A DNA stretch of 64,000 bases from an uncultured Bacteroidales bacterium (GCA_944322565.1 CALUPG010000009.1:54336-118335), one strand, 5' to 3'; numbered from the stretch's first letter, positions 53,702 through 62,947 are shown. Numbers and translations are program-made. Notes: generated by a model not told the origin, from the sequence alone.

Positions 53702-55402
53702 TTAAAGTCCGAAATTCGTGATGCCTCCGCCTGCGACATGACCGTTTCTGAGCCCGGGGAAGAACTTCTCATACAGCCCCCATACCAGGTATGTCATTGC
53801 TGATGGTATCTGCGGCGTGAGTCCGGCCTGCAGTTGGATGTCCACCTTCTTTTCAGGGGATTTGTCCAGTTCCACCGGAGACGAGCCCGGAACCTTTTTG
53901 CAGCAATACATTGCACTTACCAGGTTGGGGCATTCGTTGGCATCTATACGGATTTTCGGCACCATACGCTCGTTCTCCGCCAGAAGCCTCTTCCATAGCC
54001 GGTGGTGCTGCCAGTGGAAGATGGTCGCCTGCCCGAGGTTCTTCAGGGTGACAGTCCATCCGTACTTCTCCAGTTCCGCTTTCAATTCCTTGGCATCAGT
54101 ATCATTCACCCTGCGGCTGTTCTTTTTGTTCCCGGCACGGTCATAGTACAGGTCTATCCGCCGGAACCTGGCAGACGAGAAGAAGGCATTGAATGCAGCC
54201 GCCAGATCCGGGATATCCTGCGGAGGATACACGAAGAACTCCTTCAGTATGCGCAGAGTGTTCTCGTCCTTCTTCTCCTGTGCCACTACCATGGACGCGA
54301 ATGAACCGGGGTCGTAGCCAATCAGGATCTTGTCTGACGGGGCGTAATGCTTCAGATATGACGAATCCAGCCTGAAAGTCTGCTTGAGGTCCAGTTTCGA
54401 CACTGTGTCATATTTGTACGAGTCATCGTAGGTGTGCCTGTCTTCATCCCACATTTCAAAGAAGAGATTGTCCATGTTCCTGTCCCCGATGGAACAGATG
54501 GAAGACAGGAACTCGGACATCGACAGCATCTCCTGCTGCGTCTTGAAGTAGTCAAAGCCGAGTACTGCCCTGTTGACGAATGTGCTTACACGGATATAAT
54601 AGGTGGCTTTCTTGCGGAATGCGGCCAGGACCGGCCCGTATCTGTCTATTGCCGACCGGCTCATGGCAACTTTCTCCCCATTGCGGATGTTGATCTGTGC
54701 CTTGTTGATGTACAGGCTCAGTGTGACGATATCCTGTATCAGCTGGTCATCCACCTCTTTCTCATATTCTGTGAACCAGTTGTCCTCTCCAATGGAGACG
54801 CGGCCAATGTCTGACACTCCTGTTATTCCTCCATGGAGATATGACTTGTGGGCGTCTGAACCGCCGCCGAGACGGGAGGTGCGTATGGCCGGTATAATCC
54901 TTGATCGCAGTTTCTCCCCGTCAGAGTGTTTCATCTCCTCGAAGAAGGCGTGAACTATGGACGATCCGGCGATGGAGTCAGGCCTGTCGATGGCTACCGC
55001 CTGCAGCACATGGCCGTTCGCAAAGACGATGGACCGCTCCGGATAGAGAATCGGGTACCGTGGCTGCCGGAAATGCTTCGGGAGGTTCTTTTCCCCGACG
55101 ACATAGTCCATCCCCTCTGTCAGAAGTGGATGTCCGTTCCTGCCGTCGCTCCTGAAGAATTCAAGAACAGCCGGAATGACATTGGTGAAGAGGGCAATGT
55201 ATGACTTGTGGCTGATGATTGATGTCTCCCTCGGCATCTCACCTGCCACTCGTAGGATACGCGGCGCCGTGATCTGTGTGGTCTTGCCGGTTCCTCGCCC
55301 TGCGACGACAATCAGTTTGTTCGGGTCAATGATGGTGGCGAGAGCCTGTGCCGAATTCTGGTACAGTTCCAGGGCGTCAGGAAGTTCTTTGTTAGAGTTC
55401 AT
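53702..55402 (-). CDS. Phage terminase large subunit
   Basis: The start at 55402 gives 566 residues; an upstream frame start at 55501 is less likely. The ATPase has VVAGRGTGKTT (Walker A) and VHAFFEEMKH (Walker B with acidic catalytic residue). The nuclease part has YDPGSFASMVV and YYDRAGNKKNS with the metal-binding Asp residues. It packages DNA into the prohead. It is the last gene on its strand and overlaps the previous gene by 11 bp. Confidence 0.9.
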   Translation of the reverse strand: MNSNKELPDALELYQNSAQALATIIDPNKLIVVAGRGTGKTTQITAPRILRVAGEMPRETSIISHKSYIALFTNVIPAVLEFFRSDGRNGHPLLTEGMDYVVGEKNLPKHFRQPRYPILYPERSIVFANGHVLQAVAIDRPDSIAGSSIVHAFFEEMKHSDGEKLRSRIIPAIRTSRLGGGSDAHKSYLHGGITGVSDIGRVSIGEDNWFTEYEKEVDDQLIQDIVTLSLYINKAQINIRNGEKVAMSRSAIDRYGPVLAAFRKKATYYIRVSTFVNRAVLGFDYFKTQQEMLSMSEFLSSICSIGDRNMDNLFFEMWDEDRHTYDDSYKYDTVSKLDLKQTFRLDSSYLKHYAPSDKILIGYDPGSFASMVVAQEKKDENTLRILKEFFVYPPQDIPDLAAAFNAFFSSARFRRIDLYYDRAGNKKNSRRVNDTDAKELKAELEKYGWTVTLKNLGQATIFHWQHHRLWKRLLAENERMVPKIRIDANECPNLVSAMYCCKKVPGSSPVELDKSPEKKVDIQLQAGLTPQIPSAMTYLVWGLYEKFFPGLRNGHVAGGGITNFGL

Positions 55403-56039
55403 CCTCAGTATCCTCCTGTACTTTCTCGAATTCCACATCCCTGATGCCCGCATCCCTGTAAAGGCGCTGCTTTTCAGCCTCCGTGGTCTCCAATGAGTCA
55501 ATCATCTGCTTGAATTCCTGGTCTTCAGCCCTCCTGGCAATGTCCATCAGCCTCTGGGACTTGAATCCGAGGGATTCCGGCTTGACGGTGGTGGAGATGA
55601 GGAACACAGGCGGAGTCCAGTCATAGTCGAGGGATTCCCTGTTCATGGTGCGGAGTTCGTGGGCCTTTTCCATACACCTGTACGCCACACTCAATTTGTC
55701 CTCCTTGATTGCGAGATTCTTCAGGTCCTCGAACTGGTCCGCAAAGACCATGTCCCATGCCCGGGCGGAGACTGATTCGTCGATATAGAAGAATTCGAGG
55801 GCGTCATAATAGATGCCGCGTGCCTGTGCGTATGTCAGTTCCGGATATTCCAACTGGAGAGCCTTGCAGGCACGGGTGATGTTGGTCCCGTTGTGGTGTA
55901 TGATGCTGACCGCCGAGTTCATCTTCAGGATGTATTCCTGCATCTCGGCGGGGATGGTGCTGCTTTCCCGTGACTTCAGGTATGACTGCACCTGCTCGAC
56001 GGAATAGGATCTGAGGGTTTCAAGTCTGTCAGGTTTCAT
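55392..56039 (-). CDS. Phage packaging-module protein, possible small terminase
   Basis: The 215-residue protein is not matched to a named family with certainty. It is rich in helices and has a possible helix-turn-helix near residues 50-80 (GTNITRACKALQLEYPELTYAQA). Its place before the large terminase, with overlap, suggests a role in DNA recognition or packaging. It could also be the capsid-vertex or head-completion partner. Confidence 0.5.
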   Translation of the reverse strand: MKPDRLETLRSYSVEQVQSYLKSRESSTIPAEMQEYILKMNSAVSIIHHNGTNITRACKALQLEYPELTYAQARGIYYDALEFFYIDESVSARAWDMVFADQFEDLKNLAIKEDKLSVAYRCMEKAHELRTMNRESLDYDWTPPVFLISTTVKPESLGFKSQRLMDIARRAEDQEFKQMIDSLETTEAEKQRLYRDAGIRDVEFEKVQEDTEDEL

Positions 56040-56350
56040 ACATTGAAAAGGGCTTTTTTCAGTTCCTCCGTCTCCGTATCCTTGCGGACCTTCAGTGCGA
56101 GTTCTATGGCATCAGTCTCACCGTAGACTGCAGCGTTATGCAGGGCATCGGTGATGTCAGCAAGCCCGTCTTTCAGGGCTGTCCAGTAGGCGGCATAGAG
56201 AGGATGCAGTTTCTGGTTGATGTCAATGAGAAAATTGCGGCGATCGGAGCCGACAAGTCCGAGTCTCTCCGCGATTTGAGACGGGGTCAGCTGGATCACC
56301 GCAAGATCTTTCACTTTCAGGAGGAATTCTTCCGTGTACTGTCTTCTCAT
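56036..56350 (-). CDS. Small helix-turn-helix phage protein
   Basis: The 104-residue protein has a clear helix-turn-helix (TPSQIAERLGLVGSDRRNFL) and a helical tail with charged residues. Small terminase subunits have this layout, so this is an alternative candidate for that role. It overlaps its neighbours by 4 bp on both sides. Confidence 0.55.
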   Translation of the reverse strand: MRRQYTEEFLLKVKDLAVIQLTPSQIAERLGLVGSDRRNFLIDINQKLHPLYAAYWTALKDGLADITDALHNAAVYGETDAIELALKVRKDTETEELKKALFNV

Positions 56351-57120
56351 GTTCTCAGATTCTTCATTGATTCGGCAAGCCTGTCCTTATAGAGATTGAG
56401 CATGGCCCGGAATTTTTCAAGGAATTCCCGGAATTTCTTCTTCTTGGGCTCATCGTATTTCGGACTTTTAAGATATGATGAGTATCTGGCTATGTTCATC
56501 TCCACATTCTTGCGCTCCTCGAAGTATTTTTCGGGATCTGTCCTCAGAAGTTCATCAATCCGTTCCTTTTCGCTCTTCATGGTGATGAAAGGGTGTCGCC
56601 CGAGGAAGGCTCCCTTGTCATTGAGGCTGCGCAGCTCATCGAAGCAGAGTTCCAGACGGACGGAAAGGTCGACATATTCGGCAATCAGGCTTCTGTCAGT
56701 CTCGTCCTCCATCTGCTGTTCCAGTTCCTTGAGAAGGCTCCAGCACCTGATGCGGTCAGAATAGATGCTGTCGGCCGTCCTGATCACCGGATTGTCGAGA
56801 TTCTTCCATCTGATGGCGGGGTATTCATCAAATTTGTTGCGGGTCTTGCGTTGTTCCGGCGGCCTGCGGGCATCGGACGGACTTTCAGACACCGGTTCCG
56901 CCGCAGTTGCGGTACCAGGAATGCAGGCAGTGACTATGTCTCCAACGGAACAATAGCCGAGGAGCGCATAGACAAGCGTTTCCGCCAGTTGCCGCCTGTC
57001 CAGGATGATTGTCCCGGACAGTTTGCATCTGTGCCTTGAGAGCATCTGCCTGTAGATGTCTATCTTCCCGGGGTCGGCTATCTGCCGTGATATTGTTTTC
57101 CTCTCCTTGAGACTGTACAT
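56347..57120 (-). CDS. Phage protein of unknown function
   Basis: The 257 residues are rich in helical, charged segments (LLKELEQQMEDETDR; ERIDELLRTDPEKYFEERKN), with a Thr/Pro/Arg linker around residue 80. No domain is recognised. Position between the structural genes and the packaging genes suggests a scaffold or connector role; this is a guess. Confidence 0.55.
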   Translation of the reverse strand: MYSLKERKTISRQIADPGKIDIYRQMLSRHRCKLSGTIILDRRQLAETLVYALLGYCSVGDIVTACIPGTATAAEPVSESPSDARRPPEQRKTRNKFDEYPAIRWKNLDNPVIRTADSIYSDRIRCWSLLKELEQQMEDETDRSLIAEYVDLSVRLELCFDELRSLNDKGAFLGRHPFITMKSEKERIDELLRTDPEKYFEERKNVEMNIARYSSYLKSPKYDEPKKKKFREFLEKFRAMLNLYKDRLAESMKNLRT

Positions 57121-57197
57121 GTTGTCCTGTCGTCAAAGGGGCTGCCCGTATTGACAGCCCCACCATAAAATATCTTCAAAAAACTACTATGGTTTCA

Positions 57198-57734
57198 TCA
57201 GATGTCTCCGTCGTCCTCATCGATGTACGGGAGTGTTCCGGAGTACTCCACCGGCTGGAAGAAAGCCTCGTTGGTGAATGTGACATCACATGAGGCGCTG
57301 TCCTTGCCGTTCTTGCGGCTGAATGCCGTCAGCTGCATCGGGGAGTATGGCCTGCCGAGCAGATAGCGTTTCTTGTCGTATATGTCCACATATACGATGA
57401 AGAAATTGTCGCCCTGGTGGTTCTCAAGGAAGTCGTTGATGACCGACCTTGCCCCGCCGAGGGTGCCGACGAATGTGTTGGTGACTGTTGACGTGATGTC
57501 TCCCTTGCTTGACTCGGAAGTGTCCTCAATGGTGTTCCGGACATAACTGAACGCCTTCCATCCTGTGGCGTCCGACTTGAGTGTGAAAGCCCCGCATGAC
57601 CGGTCTGTGATCTGGGGCAACGCGCTGTAGTCCACATCCTCCTCCCTGAGCAGGAAGACCTTGTGGTATATGCGTTTCCCGTGGGTATCCTTGTCGGTTA
57701 CTGCAGGGATGTCTGCAAATGTTGTGATTGCCAT
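57198..57734 (-). CDS. Putative phage structural protein
   Basis: The 178-residue protein (MAITTFADIPAVTDKD) has a beta-rich pattern and lies after the capsid gene, the usual place for head-tail or tail-tube proteins. The VYVDIYDKKRYLLGRPYSPMQLTAFSRKNGKD segment recalls tail tube-type proteins, but the identity is not secure. Confidence 0.45.
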   Translation of the reverse strand: MAITTFADIPAVTDKDTHGKRIYHKVFLLREEDVDYSALPQITDRSCGAFTLKSDATGWKAFSYVRNTIEDTSESSKGDITSTVTNTFVGTLGGARSVINDFLENHQGDNFFIVYVDIYDKKRYLLGRPYSPMQLTAFSRKNGKDSASCDVTFTNEAFFQPVEYSGTLPYIDEDDGDI

Positions 57735-57794
57735 GATATAAGGTATATTAAGGGGCCGTTGCCGGCCCCGGATTAATGACTATACACTCTCTGA

Positions 57795-59675
57795 CTATCC
57801 TCTCTCAACATCGTAGAACTTGCCGTCCTTACAGTAGAGTTTGATGTACTCCCCGGCCTTTGTCGGGCTCCATGCCGCGGTCAGCTGGTCGAACTTGCCG
57901 GACTTGGCGATAGTGGTAGGGTATGCATCATCTCCGATCTCGATGCGATAGATGACATCCTCCTGGGCATTGGTGATGTCCGTGAGGGCTGTAGCCTTGG
58001 TATTGGTTCCGGTCTTGAAGAACATGTCCGTCTTGCCGTCGATGGTGGTGGCATCCGGATCTACTTCCGTCATTGGCCAGTTCATGAAGATGATCTGCTC
58101 GGTGGCGTCTGCAGCCTTGAGTTCGTCAAGTGAACTGAACTTCTTGCCGGAGTAGGTGACTCCCGCGCCCTCCTTCCAGTAGGAACTTACCCATACTTCC
58201 TCCAGATCCTGCTGGAATCGCATCTTGTTGCGCTCTCCAGGCACGAACTCCAGAAGCTGGATGTTGCCAGGGATGGTGGCGAAGATGAGTTTGAGATTCT
58301 TCATGCCAGGAACGAAGACAATAGGGTTGTCATAGTTCGGCACCTTGAACTGCACGCCGCTGAAGTCGGCATTGGTCCCATAGGTGGCGGTGTACCATGC
58401 CTTGAACCAAGGCTTGTGCTTGGCGTTGACATATACGGTGTACTGGCCTGAGTTCCTGACTCTCTCCGAGAGTCTGTCCATGAATGCCTCCAGCACATCT
58501 CCGATGTCGGCCTTGCCGTACTCCGCAAGTTCCTCGTCAAAGAACGGGAGCACCTTGCGGTCGTTGTCAAAGTATGAGAGCAGCCTGTGCACTACTCCTG
58601 TGGATGCGAACATCCCGCTGGCGTTCTCGCCCGCCTTCGGCTCCACGCGGTAGCCGAGCACCTGGCGCTCGATCTGTTCGGCATTGAGCTGTTCGGCGAT
58701 GCAGAGCACGAGCCATTCGATCATGGACCACTTCACCGGGTCTGAGCCTGAAGTGTTCAGGTAGCCGAGGTAACTTTCCTCTATCCAGGTCATGTCCTCG
58801 ATGAGATATTTCATCATCACCTTGTGCACCCTGGCTTTCTCCGGCTGGAGGGTGTATCCGCCCTTGCTCAGATGGCCTTTCTGGTAGGCCTGCGAGAGTT
58901 CCTGGAAGAGGACATTGGTCAGCACATCCCCGTCCTGGATGTTGGAGCGTGTCGGGAAGATGCCGGAGAGAGACGGGAAGGAGTCAATCCTCGCGATGAG
59001 GGCATCCTGCCTGCGGACGAAGTACTGCGTGCCTATCTCCGCATCGTCAAGGAGCGAATAGTCTGCGGTGCCTTTCCTGACGCTCTCAAGCCCGTTGCTT
59101 CTGACAAGGGACGAATAGCGGTCGGCAAGGGATGACGCATACTTGTTGAACTCTCTCTTGAACTCGGCGGATTCCTCGTCGGACGCCTCGTTGTCCCGTC
59201 TGCCTGTGATGGCGATGCGGTTCCATCTCTTGCCGGATGCGAACATAGGATGCTGGACACCGAATGCGAACTCCTTGGTGTGTGCTCCGGAGATGCTGAT
59301 GCGCGGGCCGTTCAGTGTCTTCTGAGGCTCCTCGCCCTGACTCATGCTGCCGAGTCTGCTGATAGTCGCCTTCATCTCGTCGATGGAGGCCTTGATGTTG
59401 CTGATCACTTCCTCGGCGCTGGTCTGAGGAGTGACCTCCTTGCCGAAGATGGAGGCAAGTTCCTTGAAGGCTTCAGCCATGGCCTGTGTCTCGGCTGCTT
59501 CCTTCTGGGCTGCCTGGTATGCTGCGAGGTCTTCCGCGAACTTGGTGCCGGACGCCTCTTCATAAGCCGCAATGAGGGACTTCTGCTCCTCTGCGGTGAG
59601 TTCTTTGGCTGCGAACTTGGATTCAAGACCGAGTTTGGCTACAGCCTGTTTGAGAAATTCAAGAAACCTGTTCAT
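57795..59675 (-). CDS. Major capsid protein with N-terminal scaffold-like region
   Basis: The first 110 residues are helical with a coiled-coil character (ELTAEEQKSLIAAYEEASG, AFKELASIFGKEV), as in HK97-type proteins whose delta domain is removed by the prohead protease encoded just upstream. Residues 130-470 look like a capsid fold, with DGDVLTNVLFQEL and KVMMKYLIEDMTWIEESYLGYL. The last 100 residues form an added beta-rich domain. The 626 residues make it long for a capsid protein. Confidence 0.75.
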   Translation of the reverse strand: MNRFLEFLKQAVAKLGLESKFAAKELTAEEQKSLIAAYEEASGTKFAEDLAAYQAAQKEAAETQAMAEAFKELASIFGKEVTPQTSAEEVISNIKASIDEMKATISRLGSMSQGEEPQKTLNGPRISISGAHTKEFAFGVQHPMFASGKRWNRIAITGRRDNEASDEESAEFKREFNKYASSLADRYSSLVRSNGLESVRKGTADYSLLDDAEIGTQYFVRRQDALIARIDSFPSLSGIFPTRSNIQDGDVLTNVLFQELSQAYQKGHLSKGGYTLQPEKARVHKVMMKYLIEDMTWIEESYLGYLNTSGSDPVKWSMIEWLVLCIAEQLNAEQIERQVLGYRVEPKAGENASGMFASTGVVHRLLSYFDNDRKVLPFFDEELAEYGKADIGDVLEAFMDRLSERVRNSGQYTVYVNAKHKPWFKAWYTATYGTNADFSGVQFKVPNYDNPIVFVPGMKNLKLIFATIPGNIQLLEFVPGERNKMRFQQDLEEVWVSSYWKEGAGVTYSGKKFSSLDELKAADATEQIIFMNWPMTEVDPDATTIDGKTDMFFKTGTNTKATALTDITNAQEDVIYRIEIGDDAYPTTIAKSGKFDQLTAAWSPTKAGEYIKLYCKDGKFYDVERG

Positions 59676-59677
59676 GT

Positions 59678-60535
59678 CTATAAGTTGATGTTAAGGTCGT
59701 TGATGTCTATATCGTGTGTGGTGTCTGCCTTCTGCCTGGCTATCATGTCCGCCAGTGCGTCAAGGCAGTCTTCCAGAGGCAGCCAGCCGTCGATGAGCCC
59801 TTCATCCCGTGCCTCCGTAGCGAAATACATCTTGCCGCGCAGGGCCTCGGAGTCCTCGCTGATGCTCCTGGCGGACTTGACATCCGCGATGAACTGGGCT
59901 GCGATGGGATCAATCAGACTGCTGATGAACTCTTCCGGATGACCCGCAAGGGCATCACGCTCCGGCTTGTTCTTAAGATCCGACAGGGAGGAATAGAGCA
60001 CCACCTTGTTGAACCCGTGCTTCTCCATCCATTCAGAGTCATCGAAGAGTACGCCCATGACACCGATGCAGCCCGTCTCCGAGAACATCGATGTGGCGTA
60101 TATCCTGTCAGCAGCACAGGCGAGCCAGTATGCGGCAGATGCGCACATGGAATCCACTGCGGCAATGCACGGCTTGGAAAGGCCGCGGACCGCCTCGAAT
60201 GCCTCATGGCATCCGAACACCTCTCCTCCTCCGCTGTCCACCCTGATGAGGTGAGCCGCAATGGCAGGGTTGGCATCGGCAGACTTCAGTCCGGCGATGA
60301 ACTCATCCGTCGAGAACCGCCACCATGACTTCCACGCAATGTCACCGCATATCGGATAGAATGCGATGGAGCCCTCCCGGATATCTTCCTGGTCAGGCCA
60401 TACGAGCGGGTTGATGTCCGGCTGCCAGACAGAGGCCCTGTACGCTCTTGACGGGTCAAGACATCCTGAAGATACCGTCATCACTGGGGCATCCGCAACC
60501 GACACTATCCTGCAGTTTCGCTTTTTCTCTGGCAT
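59678..60535 (-). CDS. S49 family prohead protease
   Basis: The 285-residue protein has the SppA/ClpP-type fold with RVDSGGGEVFGCHEAFE and the nucleophile Ser133 in DSMCASAAYWLACAADRIYA, followed by GCIGVMG. Phages use this type to mature the prohead. It is 2 bp before the capsid gene. A -7 element lies 17 bp upstream. Confidence 0.85.
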   Translation of the reverse strand: MPEKKRNCRIVSVADAPVMTVSSGCLDPSRAYRASVWQPDINPLVWPDQEDIREGSIAFYPICGDIAWKSWWRFSTDEFIAGLKSADANPAIAAHLIRVDSGGGEVFGCHEAFEAVRGLSKPCIAAVDSMCASAAYWLACAADRIYATSMFSETGCIGVMGVLFDDSEWMEKHGFNKVVLYSSLSDLKNKPERDALAGHPEEFISSLIDPIAAQFIADVKSARSISEDSEALRGKMYFATEARDEGLIDGWLPLEDCLDALADMIARQKADTTHDIDINDLNINL

Positions 60536-60551
60536 ATACTCACTTTTCAGG

Positions 60552-60559
60552 CAAATATA
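60552..60559 (-). promoter_or_regulatory. -7 element before the prohead protease
   Basis: TATATTTG on the minus strand; transcription would start about 10 bp before the ATG. No -33 box is evident. Confidence 0.35.
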
Positions 60560-60625
60560 TGCCTTGCAGAGATGCGGACACAGGACAGAATGCCGGGCTG
60601 CACAGCCTCAGGAAGCCATCCGGGG

Positions 60626-61003
60626 TCAGATTATGGCCGGTTCGGCAGTGTCGAATGAGCATTCCACGACAAAGGCGTTCTCGTATGGTGTGACTGTGAT
60701 GACCGGGGTCTCGGTCGCTGAACCGATGACGAATATGCTGCCGTCTGTCCGGAACACGCCTATGTATGCCTTTCTTCTCTGGTACTCCATTATCTCCGGC
60801 TCTCTCACGACAGCCCTGAAACTCTGCGACCAGGATGTGCCGTTGTCCCCTGTGTCCGGCTCCTGCGAGAATTCGACGCGCCCGGAGGCTGCGAACTGGC
60901 GCATGCGGTGGGTGAGTTCGACCTTTTCTCCGGTGAGCAGGAGATGCCGGATATCCTCCGGCTCCATGATGCAGAATCTGGCTGCGATTTCTTTCATTTT
61001 CAC
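60626..61003 (-). CDS. Small phage protein of unknown function
   Basis: The 125-residue protein begins MKMKEIAARFCIMEPEDIRHLLLTG and has a beta-rich tail. It sits just before the protease with a 90-bp gap. No family is recognised. Confidence 0.5.
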   Translation of the reverse strand: MKMKEIAARFCIMEPEDIRHLLLTGEKVELTHRMRQFAASGRVEFSQEPDTGDNGTSWSQSFRAVVREPEIMEYQRRKAYIGVFRTDGSIFVIGSATETPVITVTPYENAFVVECSFDTAEPAII

Positions 61004-61062
61004 GAGACTTTACAGATTATATATTTTTATGAAAATCAAAGTTTTATATGAGACAGCAACGA

Positions 61063-61608
61063 TTACAGGTTTTGTCTCTCGACAGGGATGAGACCAGGAC
61101 CGGGACACCGTTTCTTGAAGCGGTACCAGTCCTTGCGGAGCATGTCGTATGTGATGCTGTCCATGGAGATGTTGTAGTCGCTGCAGAACTCATAGACGGC
61201 GTCATGGATGGTAAGGTCGGGGTTGTTGCCGAGCGCCCCGCCCATATAGGCTCGGAATGTCTGCTTGAATCCGCGGGAGATATGGTCGGACACCGCCCTC
61301 TGTCCCTCCTCATTGAGGTAGTTCCGGAAGAGTGTGTTGACCTCCATGTTCCGCCCGGTGTTGACATTGTAACTCCTGGTGCTGCGCGTCCTGTACAGGG
61401 CGATGCGGATGTAGTCCTGCCTCTTGTCAGGCGGCACAGGGCGGTATGTCTCCGGCACGAGGTCGAGATGCAGTTTGATCAGCCCCCAGAGCAGGGAGCC
61501 CCGTTCCGGCTTTATAAGGTCGCTGCCGTCATTGATGCTCAGCACATATTCACGGATGGGTCTGCTGACCTTCACATCCACCGTCATGATGTTGTCCTCT
61601 TTTCCCAT
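61063..61608 (-). CDS. Phage protein of unknown function, possibly regulatory
   Basis: The 181-residue protein is basic and helical, with IREYVLSINDGSDLIKPERGS and SYNVNTGRNMEVNTLFRNYL. A related type occurs near phage and mobile genes in Bacteroidales, by recollection and not verified. A promoter and an inverted repeat lie just upstream; if transcription starts near 61606 the Met at 61587 may be the true start. Confidence 0.5.
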   Translation of the reverse strand: MGKEDNIMTVDVKVSRPIREYVLSINDGSDLIKPERGSLLWGLIKLHLDLVPETYRPVPPDKRQDYIRIALYRTRSTRSYNVNTGRNMEVNTLFRNYLNEEGQRAVSDHISRGFKQTFRAYMGGALGNNPDLTIHDAVYEFCSDYNISMDSITYDMLRKDWYRFKKRCPGPGLIPVERQNL

Positions 61609-61612
61609 GATG

Positions 61613-61649
61613 CAAATATAGTTATTACGATGTCCGGATACGGGACATC
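61613..61649 (-). promoter_or_regulatory. Promoter with overlapping operator-like inverted repeat
   Basis: TATATTTG on the minus strand at 61620-61613. Directly upstream are GATGTCC (61629-61635) and GGACATC (61643-61649), 7 bp apart, lying across the spacer and the -33 zone. A second repeat, GCTAATT and AATTAGC, is at 61659-61687. Confidence 0.55.
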
Positions 61650-61804
61650 TCCGACTATGCTAATTTAGTGAAAATATGTGAATTAGCCAATATTCCAGAT
61701 TGAAAGAGACTCCTGTTTTCAATGGATTTCCGGGCGGAGTCCGGCAGGCTGTCGGCACTCATCTCCCGATGAGAAAAAATGACCCCCCCTTGTCAAAAAC
61801 GCGA

Positions 61805-62222
61805 AAATTTTCGTGCTTTCGTGCGGAAGGGGATTTTAGCGATGTCAAATACTTGATATTATGCGACTTACAACCGTACAAAAATCGTACGATTTGATTT
61901 TGGACGATTTTCGTACGCATCCGTGCGTTTTCGTACGATTTTCGTACGGGGTCAACGCGGTGTATGTCAACGCATTACGGGCAAGCCGTACGAAAGCACG
62001 ATTTTTTTACCATTTTTAATAAGGTCTCCTGTAATAAGAGATAAAAAATATATATAATATATATAAGGCTCTGACACTCTTTGTGTTACCTTATATGGTA
62101 CTGTCTCCGTACAGTTCTTTCTTTTCGGTGAAAAATTGGGGGAAGCGGGGGAAATCGTGCGGAAAAGTGCAGAAATGACCGTACAAAAATCCGTACAAAA
62201 TCGTGCGGAATTTCGTGCGGAC
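61805..62222. repeat. Clustered CGTACG-type repeats around an AT-rich core
   Basis: Sites such as CGTACAAAAATCGTACG (61875-61891), GACGATTTTCGTACG (61903-61917), CGTACGATTTTCGTACG (61932-61948) and CCGTACGAAAGCACG (61986-62000) occur on one side. A second group with CGTGCGG and CCGTACAAAA is at 62155-62220. Between them is an AT-rich run (about 62041-62066). GTCAACGC occurs twice at 61951 and 61966. The gap 61609-62474 has no convincing gene. It could be an origin of replication, partition site or regulator hub. Confidence 0.65.
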
Positions 62223-62393
62223 ACTGATTTCGCCCGATTTTCGGGCAAAAACAGGGCAAAAAATGCCCGGTTTGAGAGGATTTTTGACCTGAATGAGGGA
62301 AACTCCGGCTCTGAATGCGGAGTGCCGGAAAGGGGCTGTTTTGGCACTCTGATTACAGATTGTAAGTATTATGTCCCATAAGACGGCTTGGAA

Positions 62394-62422
62394 CGAAAAA
62401 AAGGGCGACCTGAAGGCCGCCC
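62394..62422 (-). terminator. Terminator of the early small-gene operon
   Basis: On the minus strand GGGCGGCCTTCAGGTCGCCC is followed by a run of T. An almost identical copy is at 63791-63819. Confidence 0.8.
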
Positions 62423-62474
62423 CGTGGCCGTGTCTCCATTCACGGCCGGTACATTAATGAAAGAAATATGGAGA

Positions 62475-62705
62475 TTATATTTCCGAGGCTGCCTGCCTCA
62501 GCCTGTCCGCAAGGTCACACAGGGCACCCTTGAACAGTTCCCGCTCCTCCGGCGTGAAATCGGTTTCCTTTCCGTTGCCGTCAATCCCGTCTAGTTTATG
62601 ATAGAGCCAGCCGGAGGACTTGCCAAAGTAGCGACGGGCCAGTCTTGCTATATTGATGTCAAGTAGCAATTCAATATATTTCTGCTTGATTTCCTTTGAT
62701 TTCAT
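62475..62705 (-). CDS. DUF5053-like small phage protein
   Basis: The 76-residue protein (MKSKEIKQKYIELLLDINIA, then RYFGKSSGWLYHKLDGI) resembles DUF5053 proteins of Bacteroidales mobile elements. A Trp-rich centre may be a helix-turn-helix. It closes the small-gene cluster before the terminator. Confidence 0.7.
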   Translation of the reverse strand: MKSKEIKQKYIELLLDINIARLARRYFGKSSGWLYHKLDGIDGNGKETDFTPEERELFKGALCDLADRLRQAASEI

Positions 62706-62745
62706 GGCATTTATTTTTTATGGAGGCTCTTGCGAGCCTCCCTTA

Positions 62746-62883
62746 TCAATCGTACATCAGTTTGTGAAGATAGAAGTAAATCATCCATTCATACTCCGAT
62801 TCTTTTTCCATTCGCCCTTTTGAGGCTCTGAAATTCCTGACTGCTTCAATCAGGTCTTTCTCAATTTCGTTCAATCTTTTCAT
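62746..62883 (-). CDS. Small protein, 45 residues
   Basis: The frame extends further upstream, but the promoter at 62905-62936 would sit inside it, so the ATG at 62883 is taken. The 45 residues are highly charged (EIEKDLIEAVRNFRASKGRMEKESEYEW). No function is known. Confidence 0.55.
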   Translation of the reverse strand: MKRLNEIEKDLIEAVRNFRASKGRMEKESEYEWMIYFYLHKLMYD

Positions 62884-62904
62884 ATCTCTTTCATTAATGT
62901 GATA

Positions 62905-62936
62905 CAAAGATAATACGAAATATCGGAATATGCAAA
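62905..62936 (-). promoter_or_regulatory. Promoter for the 45-residue and DUF5053-like genes
   Basis: On the minus strand TTTG (62936-62933), 20 bp, TATCTTTG (62912-62905). It gives a leader of about 16 nt before the ATG at 62883. Confidence 0.6.
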
Positions 62937-62947
62937 TTTTCAATAGA

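Noticed and set aside
57795..59675. Portal protein fused to the capsid protein
   Set aside because: The extra C-terminal part is only about 100 residues, too short for a portal.
61805..62222. CRISPR array
   Set aside because: The repeats are short, overlap and are palindromic with no constant spacers.
61967..62347. A 126-residue open frame on the minus strand in the repeat region
   Set aside because: It is low complexity, crosses the CGTACG repeats and the AT-rich run, and shows no family or start signal.
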